A stretch of 45,855 nucleotides of DNA from an uncultured Collinsella sp. (GCA_902496845.1 CABVCJ010000008.1:1-45855); one strand, 5' to 3'; numbered from the stretch's first letter, positions 33,219-40,701 are shown. Numbers and translations are program-made. Notes: a model not told the origin generated them from the letters alone.

Positions 33219-34166
33219 TTACATAGCGAGGGCCGTGCGGATGAATGGGTCGCCGAGGGCCTCGCGGAGCCAGGGGGCCAGCTGCTCGGGGTGACCCTGC
33301 AGGTAGCCTTTGAGCTCGGACGGAGCCACGCGACGCACTTCCGAGATCTCCTCTTGGTTGATATGCAGCTCGCCCGGCTCAACATGGGCAAGGTAGACCT
33401 CGCACCATTCGCACTCGCAGCGACCGTCGCCGTGGTCCTCGCGGTACACCACGTGTCCGAGGTGCTTGAGCTGATCGGGCTCGCGCGTAATGCCGAGCTC
33501 TTCGTTGATGCGGCGCGCCGTGGCGGCCGCGACGTCTTCCCCGGGGAGCGGATGGCCGGCGCAGCTATCGGCCAGCACCCCGCCCCACAGGCGCTTGAGC
33601 GGACTGCGGCGACAGAGCAGCAGGCGCGCGTCTTCGCCCCGGCCCTCGACCAAAAGCGTCAGAAATGCCTGATGCAGGATGCCCTCACCAGCATGGGCCT
33701 CGATGCGGTCGACGGGGCCAAGCGCCTCGCCGGTCGCAGCATCGACCGCCACGACCTCGGCGCCCGCACCGCCCTCATCCCAGCCGGCGCGCAGAATGCG
33801 GGCTGCGGCTTCCTCGAGCGCGGCGATGAGCTCCTTGGTGGTGTCGAGCACGCGCTGCAGGTCGTCACCGCTCGCTTGTTCAACATGAAAACCCGTGCTT
33901 GCAACTACCGGCACGCCAAAGCGCGTGGCCAGCGCCGCCGCGATATCGTGCGCCGGGATCTCGTCTCGATGGCACGGAACGGCCAGGATGCTCACCGTTG
34001 CCGTACGGCCGGGCTCGGGGCGCGGAATGGCCTGCGCCGTGGCGCCCAGGTGCGCAAACTCCGGCGAGCAGGCGTACACCGCCATGCCTCGCGGCGTCAC
34101 CGTCAGCTGGGCCTCGAGCGCAAACTTGCCCTCGCCCACTGCAACCTTTGTCGTGTGCATACCCAT
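33219..34166 (-). CDS. Fusion: LpdD-like prenyl-flavin chaperone domain + type I isopentenyl-diphosphate isomerase-like Nudix domain
   Basis: A 315-residue two-domain protein. Residues 1-125 (HTTKVAVGEGKFALEAQLTV, EFAHLGATAQA, VPCHRDEIPAHDIAAALA, STGFHVEQASGDDLQ) match the PAC4/LpdD-like domain of gallate-decarboxylase operons. Residues 140-310 match type I IPP isomerase. The metal ligands align with those of E. coli Idi: His 158, His 165, His 205, Glu 251 and Glu 253; Trp 299 is also kept. The catalytic Cys (second Cys in SCCGHP/SVCGHP) is Ala 203 in DSCAGHP; only the preceding Cys remains. The Nudix helix has RRINEELGI (Arg for the hydrolase Glu), as in isomerases. ATG 34166 has AGGAG six bases upstream. 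It may supply dimethylallyl phosphate or the cofactor to UbiX/UbiD, or have lost isomerase activity. Confidence 0.85.
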   Translation of the reverse strand: MGMHTTKVAVGEGKFALEAQLTVTPRGMAVYACSPEFAHLGATAQAIPRPEPGRTATVSILAVPCHRDEIPAHDIAAALATRFGVPVVASTGFHVEQASGDDLQRVLDTTKELIAALEEAAARILRAGWDEGGAGAEVVAVDAATGEALGPVDRIEAHAGEGILHQAFLTLLVEGRGEDARLLLCRRSPLKRLWGGVLADSCAGHPLPGEDVAAATARRINEELGITREPDQLKHLGHVVYREDHGDGRCECEWCEVYLAHVEPGELHINQEEISEVRRVAPSELKGYLQGHPEQLAPWLREALGDPFIRTALAM

Positions 34167-34200
34167 GGGATCTCCTGCCGCCCGCGATGTACCTGAGACC

Positions 34201-34231
34201 ATCTTCGCCTGTATTGCGACTATACAGGCAA
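34201..34231 (-). promoter_or_regulatory. MerR-type promoter/operator of the LpdD-IDI gene
   Basis: On the minus strand TTGCCT (34226-34231), a 19-base spacer and GAAGAT (34201-34206), placing the start near 34194, 28 bases before the ATG. The spacer is filled by the perfect dyad GCCTGTAT-N7-ATACAGGC (34207-34229). An alternative conventional promoter, TTGTCA-N17-TATAGT, uses the neighbouring palindrome as its -35. Confidence 0.7.
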
Positions 34232-34238
34232 GCCCTCC

Positions 34239-34269
34239 ATGTGACAAAGGGACTGCCCCTTTGTCACAT
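34239..34269. repeat. TGTGAC palindrome, perfect copy
   Basis: ATGTGACAAAGGG (34239-34251) and CCCTTTGTCACAT (34257-34269) form a perfect 13-bp inverted repeat with a five-base centre, in the gap between the divergent LpdD-IDI and MFS genes. It is the best copy in the window of a family also seen at 21676, 28219, 33199 (degenerate) and 39177. TTGTCA points outward on each arm. Confidence 0.85.
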
Positions 34270-34327
34270 TCTGTTAGAGTTGCAGGGATTGAATCCCGCT
34301 TATTCATGCGACATTGGAGTGACAACC

Positions 34328-35581
34328 TTGACCGCCGCAACCACGCCTAAAAGTAAGCCAACCGCCGCCGCGCTCTCCCCCGCGCGCACCAAGCTCTGCC
34401 TGGCGCTGCTCGTGCTGTTGGGATTCTCGCTCGGCTGCTCCGAGTTCGTGGTCATCGGCATCGAAAGCGACTTGGCAACGGAACTCGGCATATCACTTGC
34501 CACTGCGGGCCAGCTCATCAGCGTGTTTGCGCTCGTCTACGCTATCGCGACGCCGGTGCTCGCGCTCAGCACGGGGCGATTCCGCCGCTACCAGCTGCTC
34601 GTGTGCTATAGCGTCGTCTTTGTGCTCGGCAACCTGGTCATGGCGTTGGCTCCCAACTTCCAGGTGCTGTTTATCTCACGCATTGTCCTGGGCTCTGTCT
34701 CGGGTGCGCTGCTCGCCGTGGGCGTGACGTACATCCCTGAGCTGCTATCCCCGCAGCAAACCTCACTTGCCATCTCGGTCGTGTACGGCGCGTTTTCCGT
34801 GGCGATGGTCTTTGTGACCTCGATTGGCAAGTTTGTGGCCGACACACTCGATTGGCACGTGGCCATGTACGGCACGCTGACCTTTGCCGTTTTGATCTGT
34901 AGCGCGCTCGTGGCGTTTATGCCTCGCGCCGGGCAGACCGATGAGCCCGCCACCTTCCGCGAGCAGGCGGGGCTACTACGCGAGCCGAGTATCATCACCG
35001 GCATGCTCATCTTCTTGTTTGGCGTGGGCTCGGTCTACGTATTCTACGGCTACGTGACGCCTTATCTGGAGCAGGTGCTGGGCATGGATACCGTTCAGGC
35101 GAGCACCACACTTATGGCCTATGGCGTGTTCTGCCTGATCTCGAACATCCTGGGCGGATGGATCGATGCGCGTTTTGGCATGAAGGCGCTGCTGGTTACG
35201 TTTGTGCTGCAGGCGGCGGCACTGCTCGGGCTGTTTGCCGTGGGCGCCGCCATGCCGCTCGCGCTGGTCTTTGTCTTTAGCCTGGCGATGCTCATGTACC
35301 TGTTCTCGGTCTCATGCATCACGCACTTTATGGACGTGGCACGCAGCCGCCATCCCAAGTCGATGGTACTCGCAAGTTCGGTTGAGCCCATGGCGTTTAA
35401 CGTCGGCATCTCGTTTGGCACCGCAGTGGGCGGCGCCGTGGTAAGCAGCGTTGGCATTGCGTACGTGGGCGCAGTGGGCGCCGCGTTCTCGCTTGTGGCC
35501 TGGGCCCTCACGCTGGTGACGATTAAGCTGGCTCGCTGGGAGCGCCGTCGTCAATCAGCACGGCCCTCAATACGGGCATAG
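34328..35581 (+). CDS. MFS transporter (AraJ/drug-efflux-like)
   Basis: A 417-residue major facilitator with about 12 transmembrane segments. The N-terminal half has GFSLGCSEFVVIGIESDLATELGIS and the loop RFRRYQLL; the second half starts at LLREPSIITGMLIFLFGVGSVY. It resembles the AraJ/YdhP-type sugar or drug efflux group. I chose TTG 34328 because GGAG lies nine bases upstream (TTGGAGTGACAACC); the much longer frame upstream runs through the divergent promoter region. It is divergent from the LpdD-IDI gene, so it could export an aromatic product, but this is only positional. A GGGATT-G-AATCCC palindrome (34285-34297) lies upstream. Confidence 0.88.
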   Translation: MTAATTPKSKPTAAALSPARTKLCLALLVLLGFSLGCSEFVVIGIESDLATELGISLATAGQLISVFALVYAIATPVLALSTGRFRRYQLLVCYSVVFVLGNLVMALAPNFQVLFISRIVLGSVSGALLAVGVTYIPELLSPQQTSLAISVVYGAFSVAMVFVTSIGKFVADTLDWHVAMYGTLTFAVLICSALVAFMPRAGQTDEPATFREQAGLLREPSIITGMLIFLFGVGSVYVFYGYVTPYLEQVLGMDTVQASTTLMAYGVFCLISNILGGWIDARFGMKALLVTFVLQAAALLGLFAVGAAMPLALVFVFSLAMLMYLFSVSCITHFMDVARSRHPKSMVLASSVEPMAFNVGISFGTAVGGAVVSSVGIAYVGAVGAAFSLVAWALTLVTIKLARWERRRQSARPSIRA

Positions 35582-35667
35582 GGGCAAACATAGCCCAAGG
35601 TGGCGAGTAACCGGTGAAAACCGCCCAATATGAGTATGTTTATCCGCCTGGAAGCTTCAGCAGTGCA

Positions 35668-35766
35668 ATTTCGTGTATTTGAGATACACGCTTTTCTATT
35701 ATTTCGTGTATTTCAAGTACATGAAATCGTACTAAACTATGTATCTGAAGTACACGAAATTGGAAA
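35668..35766. repeat. Three tandem 33-bp repeats with 19-bp palindromes, upstream of ATPase gene
   Basis: Units start at 35668, 35701 and 35734. Each contains an imperfect palindrome of consensus CGTGTATTTSAAGTACACG (35672-35690, 35705-35723, 35738-35756) with centres exactly 33 bp apart, close to three helical turns. The array ends nine bases before the ATPase ATG and spans its likely promoter, so it looks like a cooperative operator array. It is AT-rich compared with its surroundings. From 35582 to 35667 I see nothing else. Confidence 0.85.
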
Positions 35767-35775
35767 GGCGGCCCC

Positions 35776-37146
35776 ATGCGCAGATCAATCGAGTCCGTTA
35801 TCGAATCATGGGCGACAAAGGACGCCTCACGCCCCCTCCTCATCCGTGGTGCGCGACGCGTAGGCAAAACGTACGCTGCCGAGGAAATCGGCAGGCGAAT
35901 CGCCGGCGATGCGTTTGTCAAACTCGACTTTCAGACCGATCTTGAGCTGATCGCTCCGCTGTTCGATTGTCCCACCGACGACGTTGACACCATCGTGGCG
36001 CGGATTTCAGACTATAAACGCGCCCCCATTCGCAAAGAAACCACCTTCATCCTGTTTGACGAGGTGCAGCTCTGCGAACGGGCGCTCAACTCGCTTCGCT
36101 TTTTTTCGGGTTCGGGCTGGCGCATATGCGCGACCGGCAGTCAGCTCGGCGTCGCCACGCGCAAACGTAAGCTGCCTTTTCCCAGCGGCGTTCGTCAAGA
36201 GACCATGCATCCTATGTCGTTCGAGGAGTTTCTCTGGGCGCTCGATGAGGAGCAGATGGCCGATGCCATTCGTACCCACGCCGGCACGCTCGAGACCTAC
36301 GCCGCGCACCAAGCCGCGCTCAGCCTGTTTCATCGATACCAGATCGTGGGCGGCATGCCCGCCGCCGTCAACGCATATCGCAAGACGTTATCCATCGAGG
36401 ATGCGCGCGTCGAGCAGCGCGAAATCAACGAGACCTATACCGCCGATATGACCGACCCCGAAAACGGGATCAGCGGCGTGGCGGCACGCAAGGTCTGGCG
36501 CTCCATTCCGTCCCAGCTGCTGAGATCGTCCACAAAAAAATTCAAGTACTCCGAGGTCGAACGCGGAGGCCGTCGCGCCAAGCTTATCGAGCCGCTCGAC
36601 TGGCTCGAAGGCGCCGGTATCATATCGGTCAACAACCTGACCGAAGGCATCGAGCCTCCCCTCGTTCCCTTCGACGACGAAGATGGAAGTTTCTTTAAGG
36701 TCTATCTTCTCGATACCGGCCTCATGTTCTACAAACTCGGCATCAACCCGAGGCTCTGGCTCGACCTCAAAGAAGATTCCGCCATAGCGCTATCTTCCGA
36801 CTTCCGAGGCGCCCTGGCGGAAAACTCGGTCATGCAAGCATTTTCGGGTAACAGCTTGCAGACGTATTACTGGGTGCCGCCGTCGTCTTGGAAGACGACC
36901 GGCGAGCTCGATTTTCTACTTCAGACCGACCGTATGGAAATCGTGCCCGTCGAGGTAAAGTCCGCACGCAACGTGCGCGCGAGAACCCTCGGGTCGTTCA
37001 TGGACAAAGCCCGATCGCCATATGCCTACATTTTGTCCGAGAACAATTTTTTCCGCAGCGAAACCGATGACGGGCGCGAGCTACGCCACCTCCCCTTGTA
37101 CGCAGCGGGCTTTATTGGAGCAAACTGCCTCAAGAGCAGTCTGTAA
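35776..37146 (+). CDS. DUF4143-family AAA ATPase
   Basis: A 456-residue protein. The N-terminal AAA_14 ATPase has Walker A GARRVGKT (25-32), Walker B TFILFDEVQ (Asp 95, Glu 96) and a sensor-like ICATGSQLG. The C-terminal DUF4143 domain has the PD-(D/E)xK-like pattern GELDFLLQTDRMEIVPVEVKS. This widespread, often multicopy family has no settled function. ATG 35776 has GGAAAGG nine bases upstream, directly after a triple 33-bp repeat. It is about 30% identical in layout to the second ATPase at 37673, but from a different subfamily. Confidence 0.9.
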   Translation: MRRSIESVIESWATKDASRPLLIRGARRVGKTYAAEEIGRRIAGDAFVKLDFQTDLELIAPLFDCPTDDVDTIVARISDYKRAPIRKETTFILFDEVQLCERALNSLRFFSGSGWRICATGSQLGVATRKRKLPFPSGVRQETMHPMSFEEFLWALDEEQMADAIRTHAGTLETYAAHQAALSLFHRYQIVGGMPAAVNAYRKTLSIEDARVEQREINETYTADMTDPENGISGVAARKVWRSIPSQLLRSSTKKFKYSEVERGGRRAKLIEPLDWLEGAGIISVNNLTEGIEPPLVPFDDEDGSFFKVYLLDTGLMFYKLGINPRLWLDLKEDSAIALSSDFRGALAENSVMQAFSGNSLQTYYWVPPSSWKTTGELDFLLQTDRMEIVPVEVKSARNVRARTLGSFMDKARSPYAYILSENNFFRSETDDGRELRHLPLYAAGFIGANCLKSSL

Positions 37147-37179
37147 GCCCTGCACGACCGCCTAGAAAGGAAACCGCTC

Positions 37180-37626
37180 ATGCAACGCATACTGTTTATC
37201 TGCCATGGCAACATCTGTCGCTCGACGATGGCTGAGTCGGTGTTTACCGAGCTGGTGCGGCGCGCCGGGCGCGCGGGCGAGTTTGTCATTGACTCCGCTG
37301 CGACCTCGACCGAGGAGATCGGCAACCCGCCACACCACGGTACCGTTGCCAAGCTGCGCGAGGTCGGGATTCCCGTCGTCGCACATCGTGCACGTCAGGT
37401 GCGTCGCGCGGAGTATGGCGACTGGGACCACATTGTCTATATGGACGACGAGAACGCGCGTGGCCTGCGTCGCATCTTTGGCGACGACCCCGACGGCAAG
37501 ATTACGCGCATGCTCGATTGGACCGAGCGCCCCGGCGACGTGGCCGACCCCTGGTACACCGGCAATTTCGATGCCACCTACCGCGACGTACTCGACGGCT
37601 GCACCGCTATGCTCGAGCAGCTGTAG
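37180..37626 (+). CDS. Low-molecular-weight protein-tyrosine phosphatase
   Basis: A 148-residue cysteine phosphatase. The P-loop CHGNICRS (Cys 8, Arg 14, of the CX5R motif) is at the N-terminus, and the general-acid loop DPWYTGNFDATYRDV is near residue 120. Such enzymes dephosphorylate bacterial tyrosine kinases that control exopolysaccharide, or arsenate-like small targets. AGAAAGGAAA precedes the ATG. It lies 33 bases after the ATPase gene and may be co-transcribed, though the two functions have no obvious link. Confidence 0.95.
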   Translation: MQRILFICHGNICRSTMAESVFTELVRRAGRAGEFVIDSAATSTEEIGNPPHHGTVAKLREVGIPVVAHRARQVRRAEYGDWDHIVYMDDENARGLRRIFGDDPDGKITRMLDWTERPGDVADPWYTGNFDATYRDVLDGCTAMLEQL

Positions 37627-37672
37627 GCAATCGAGGTCGCGGGCCACGCCTTTGTCACATCCGGGACTAGCC

Positions 37673-39034
37673 CTAGACCGGCTTGACCTCCAGCTTTATC
37701 CCCTCGGCGCAGGAGTCGCCCAAAACATCCGAAAGGGCCCAGGTCGCATATAGCGGCAAATAGAGAACCGCTCCGTTGCGCTCAACGTTGCCTCTCGAGA
37801 AAACAATCCCGAGCCTTACGCCATATTCAGCCGTATCAAGCACATGACCGAGCGCAGCGTGCGCGTGGTAATAGGAGCCCGATTTAACCTCGATCGGAAC
37901 AGCCGTCCCATCCGGTCCATCGACCACAAAGTCCACTTCACCGCGCTTTTTTGTCTGATAGTAGTAAAGCTGGCGATTTTGGGCAGCCAGCTGCTGGGCC
38001 ACCACGTTTTCGTAAATGCCGCCCAGATTGGGCTCCTTGCTATCAAGATACGCCGCTTGGGCGACTCCGACGGGGTAGCGCGCCATCAACATGCCCGTAT
38101 CCGATTGATATAGCTTGAACTGCGATGGCCGTGCCGTCTTGAGCAAGGGCGATTTTGGCTCGGTTACGATATCGGCTTTGAGAGCAACGCCGGCATCGAC
38201 AAGCCATACAAAATCTCGCTGATACTTCTCGTAGTGAGCCTTGGGGTCAATGGAATTGAGCACGAAGCGCTTGTTTTCGCCCTCGAGCATAATAGGGAGC
38301 TGATCGTAAATGCTCTGCACCTGAAGGGCTCGCCCGCTTGCATACTTGGAGATATCCCGCCGGTACTGTTCGTTGAGCTCTGACTGTAGCTGACGAACAG
38401 AGGCAAGGTCGCCCTGCGTGTCAAGGAAACGCTGCACGACCTCCGGCATTCCGCCGACAACGGTATAGGTCCTGAAGTTTGCCATCATCGCGTCATGAAT
38501 GTAATCAGGAACGGGCCTCTCGCTGATACACGCGTCACGTATCGTTTGGCGAGCCCCCTCGCTCACCCCGGTTGCCCAGCAAAACTCCTCAAAATCGAGC
38601 GGGAACATCCTAAGCTCGTGGACATACCCCACGGGATAGGACCTGACGCCCTTGAACTGAGTCCCGAGCATTGACCCCGAAAACGCCCAGCGGCACCTCC
38701 CGTCCTCAACAAGGAACTTTGCCATCGTCATGATGTCGGGGGCCTCTTGGACCTCATCGATAAACACGAGCGTTTTGCCTGGCGCAATCGACTTTCCCGA
38801 AAGAAGCGTCACCCTGCTGATGAAATCATCGGCATTCCGCGCCTCGAGAAGAGCATCTTTTGCCTGGCGGTTTTCCATGAGGTTAAGCTCGATGTAGGTT
38901 GCATGGTTGGCTTTGCCAAATGCGCGAATCGAATAGCTTTTGCCAATCTGGCGAGAACCCGTAATGAACAAGGCCTTTTGCTCGGAAGACTTCAGCCAAC
39001 GCTCCAGCTCTGCCGCTATTTTCCTGCGCAGCAT
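37673..39034 (-). CDS. DUF4143-family AAA ATPase, second gene
   Basis: A 453-residue AAA_14/DUF4143 protein with Walker A GSRQIGKS, Walker B TLVFIDEVQEAPD, sensor WAFSGSMLG and a C-terminal PD-(D/E)xK-like GEVDFVVDGPDGTAVPIEVKSG. ATG 39034 (MLRRKIAAEL) has GAGGGGAG upstream; eight extra residues in the longer frame are unlikely. It is convergent with the phosphatase gene. Three tandem 33-bp repeats lie directly upstream, like those before the other ATPase but unrelated in sequence. Confidence 0.9.
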   Translation of the reverse strand: MLRRKIAAELERWLKSSEQKALFITGSRQIGKSYSIRAFGKANHATYIELNLMENRQAKDALLEARNADDFISRVTLLSGKSIAPGKTLVFIDEVQEAPDIMTMAKFLVEDGRCRWAFSGSMLGTQFKGVRSYPVGYVHELRMFPLDFEEFCWATGVSEGARQTIRDACISERPVPDYIHDAMMANFRTYTVVGGMPEVVQRFLDTQGDLASVRQLQSELNEQYRRDISKYASGRALQVQSIYDQLPIMLEGENKRFVLNSIDPKAHYEKYQRDFVWLVDAGVALKADIVTEPKSPLLKTARPSQFKLYQSDTGMLMARYPVGVAQAAYLDSKEPNLGGIYENVVAQQLAAQNRQLYYYQTKKRGEVDFVVDGPDGTAVPIEVKSGSYYHAHAALGHVLDTAEYGVRLGIVFSRGNVERNGAVLYLPLYATWALSDVLGDSCAEGIKLEVKPV

Positions 39035-39058
39035 AGGCTCTCCCCTCGGTGTCATCAA

Positions 39059-39157
39059 ATGAAATGCAAAGTTTTATACGCTTGATTATCGATGAAACGC
39101 AGAATTTTTAGAACCTAAAATCTGATGAAATGCAGAGATTTGAGATTATAAGCAAAA
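39059..39157. repeat. Three tandem 33-bp repeats upstream of the second ATPase gene
   Basis: Units start at 39059, 39092 and 39125, exactly 33 bp apart, with the conserved core ATGAAAyGCArArwTTTkA (about 14 invariant bases of the first 19). They are direct repeats without an obvious palindrome. The first lies 25 bases upstream of the ATPase start and the array covers the probable promoter; a TATAAA-like -10 on the minus strand falls in unit 1. Confidence 0.8.
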
Positions 39158-39176
39158 AGAAGGGACACCACCCGCG

Positions 39177-39209
39177 AATGTGACAAAAGAACTGTCCCTT
39201 TGTCACATT
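39177..39209. repeat. TGTGAC palindrome, partly degraded copy
   Basis: AATGTGACAAA (39177-39187) and TTTGTCACATT (39199-39209) form a perfect 11-bp outer stem. The inner GGG of the left arm has become AGA, so the inner CCC no longer pairs. It lies between the ATPase promoter and the end of the Cys-rich gene. Confidence 0.8.
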
Positions 39210-39217
39210 GCGCTCAG

Positions 39218-39547
39218 CTACTCGTCGACGACCTCGGCAAGCCAAACGTTCAGCGTATCGACCTCGGGGCAGCAGAACTTTGCCGTACCGGGCTCGTTGC
39301 CAGGCACGGTTCCGCCGTAGCGCAGGATATCGATATAGGGAAAGCCCACATGGCAGGCCATGGCGCACATCTTGCCGCGGTCTCGGTCGAAGTCAAAGAC
39401 ATCGCCCGGCTTATGACCATGGTGGCAGCGACACGCACCCAGCTGGTCCACGCAGCTCACGCGGATACGCGGACGCTTGCCCCGCGGCGCACCGAACGGC
39501 TTGCTCTCGCCCGCAGGCTTGACGCCGCCCTCGCCGGCGTTACTCAT
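39218..39547 (-). CDS. Small Cys-rich protein (TIGR04076-like)
   Basis: A 109-residue cytoplasmic protein. CRCHHGHKPGDVFDFDRDRGKMCAMACHVGFPYIDILRYGG and FCCPEVDTLNVW match, from memory, the TIGR04076 family of unknown function (pattern C-x-xGHKxGD...G-xCxxA...L-x-x-GG...CPD). The conserved Cys residues suggest metal or Fe-S binding. Its ATG overlaps the end of the pyridoxamine-kinase gene by eight bases, so it is translationally coupled to it. Confidence 0.75.
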   Translation of the reverse strand: MSNAGEGGVKPAGESKPFGAPRGKRPRIRVSCVDQLGACRCHHGHKPGDVFDFDRDRGKMCAMACHVGFPYIDILRYGGTVPGNEPGTAKFCCPEVDTLNVWLAEVVDE

Positions 39548-40364
39548 GGTCAATCACATCCAGGCAGGCCTCGATGGGAAGGCCGGCCGACTTGTCCTCT
39601 TGGTCGGCATTGCGCTCGATAAGCTCGGCCACCACACGCATAGCGTCGGTCGTCGCACGTTGCAGGCTCCAGCCGGCCATAACGCGACCCACGAGCACCG
39701 ACGAGAACGTATCGCCCGTGCCCGGGAAATACACCGGGATCAGCTCAAAGGGAATCGTAAAGTACTCTCCCGCCACATGGTCGTAGCCGATAACGGCACT
39801 CGCCCCGTCGACCTTTGCGCTCGTGATGACCACCGACTTGGCGCCCAGCGCGAGCATGGCATCCACGAGCGTACGAGCCTCGTCGGCCGTAATCTGCTCG
39901 GCCATAGGCGTATCGGTGAGCAGACACGCCTCGGTATAGTTGGGCACCGCGTAGTCGGCGCACTCGACCAGGCTGCGCATAAGGCCGATGGTCGACTCGG
40001 GCACGCCAGCGTAGAGCCTGCCGTTGTCGGCCATGATGGGGTCGACGAACACTTTGGTGCCCTTTTGCGCGCGGCGGTGGCAAAAGTCCGAGATGATGCG
40101 CGCCTCTTCTTCGGTCACGATAAAGCCGGTCGAGATGGCGTCGAATTCAAAGCCGAGTTCCTCCCAGATGGCGAGGCTCTGGCGGACATACTCCGTGGTG
40201 TCGTGGATGTAGAACTTGGGGTAGTTGAGCGTATCGGATACGAGGGCCGTCGGCAGGTTGTGGATGCGATAGCCCATGTGCGACAGCACCGGCAGCATGG
40301 CAGAAAGCGCGACCTTGCCGTAACCGCACATATCGTTGATCAGCAGCAGCTGAGTGTTCTTCAT
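39540..40364 (-). CDS. pdxY: Pyridoxal/pyridoxamine kinase
   Basis: A 274-residue ribokinase-fold kinase that phosphorylates B6 vitamers in the salvage route to PLP. The N-terminal INDMCGYGKVALSAMLPVLSHMGY, central KVFVDPIMADNGRLY and the anion-hole motif PGTGDTFSSVLVG (catalytic Asp) are present. ATG 40364 (MKNTQLLLIND) follows AAGGGGG. The longer frame to 40544 is GC-rich non-coding sequence. PdxY and the bacillary PdxK resemble each other, so the symbol is tentative. Confidence 0.9.
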   Translation of the reverse strand: MKNTQLLLINDMCGYGKVALSAMLPVLSHMGYRIHNLPTALVSDTLNYPKFYIHDTTEYVRQSLAIWEELGFEFDAISTGFIVTEEEARIISDFCHRRAQKGTKVFVDPIMADNGRLYAGVPESTIGLMRSLVECADYAVPNYTEACLLTDTPMAEQITADEARTLVDAMLALGAKSVVITSAKVDGASAVIGYDHVAGEYFTIPFELIPVYFPGTGDTFSSVLVGRVMAGWSLQRATTDAMRVVAELIERNADQEDKSAGLPIEACLDVIDHE

Positions 40365-40545
40365 GAGTGTCCCCCTTGGGTCGGGTGCGACGCGACGGCG
40401 CCACAGTGCGACTAAGTGTAGCGCAGGGGACGTTGCAAGCGGGCGCAGGCGCCGAGGAGGGCACATTGTTGCGGAAAGGTTACGGAAATGGGAGGCAAAA
40501 TCGCGGCGGTAGCGGCACAGTAGCTGCCATCTATTTACTACCATT

Positions 40546-40701
40546 CCAAAACTATGCCGGATTACTACGATAAACCGTCAGCTTCCAACCACAACGAATT
40601 GCACTCCGGAAAAACCGCAGGTAGACAGCTTGTGATTTTACGAAAAACAATGCCGAGGTCTGATATTTCGAATTCATCGTAGTAATCCGGCATAGTTTTG
40701 G
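40546..40701. mobile_element. MITE-like element with perfect 26-bp terminal inverted repeats
   Basis: Arms 40546-40571 and 40676-40701 are perfect 26-bp inverted repeats (starting CCAAAACTATGCCGG) enclosing 104 bases with no gene. No transposase is present, so it could be a non-autonomous transposon or a recombination-generated repeat. The arms are not flanked by an obvious target duplication (CATT on the left, ACAA on the right). Between 40365 and 40545 I see nothing; 40702-40818 is also without a recognisable feature. Confidence 0.7.

Noticed and set aside
34281..34300. GGGATTGAATCCC looks like a tRNA T-arm
   Set aside because: No acceptor, D or anticodon arms can be found around it; it is a short palindrome upstream of the MFS gene.
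33899..34327. N-terminal extension of the MFS transporter
   Set aside because: The longer frame crosses the divergent promoter region and the start of the opposite gene, and has no membrane-protein character; the TTG with a ribosome site at 34328 is preferred.
35668..35766. Iteron-like array as a plasmid or phage replication origin
   Set aside because: No Rep-type protein, DnaA boxes or partition genes nearby. The array sits directly on a promoter and a similar array precedes a related gene, so an operator role fits better.
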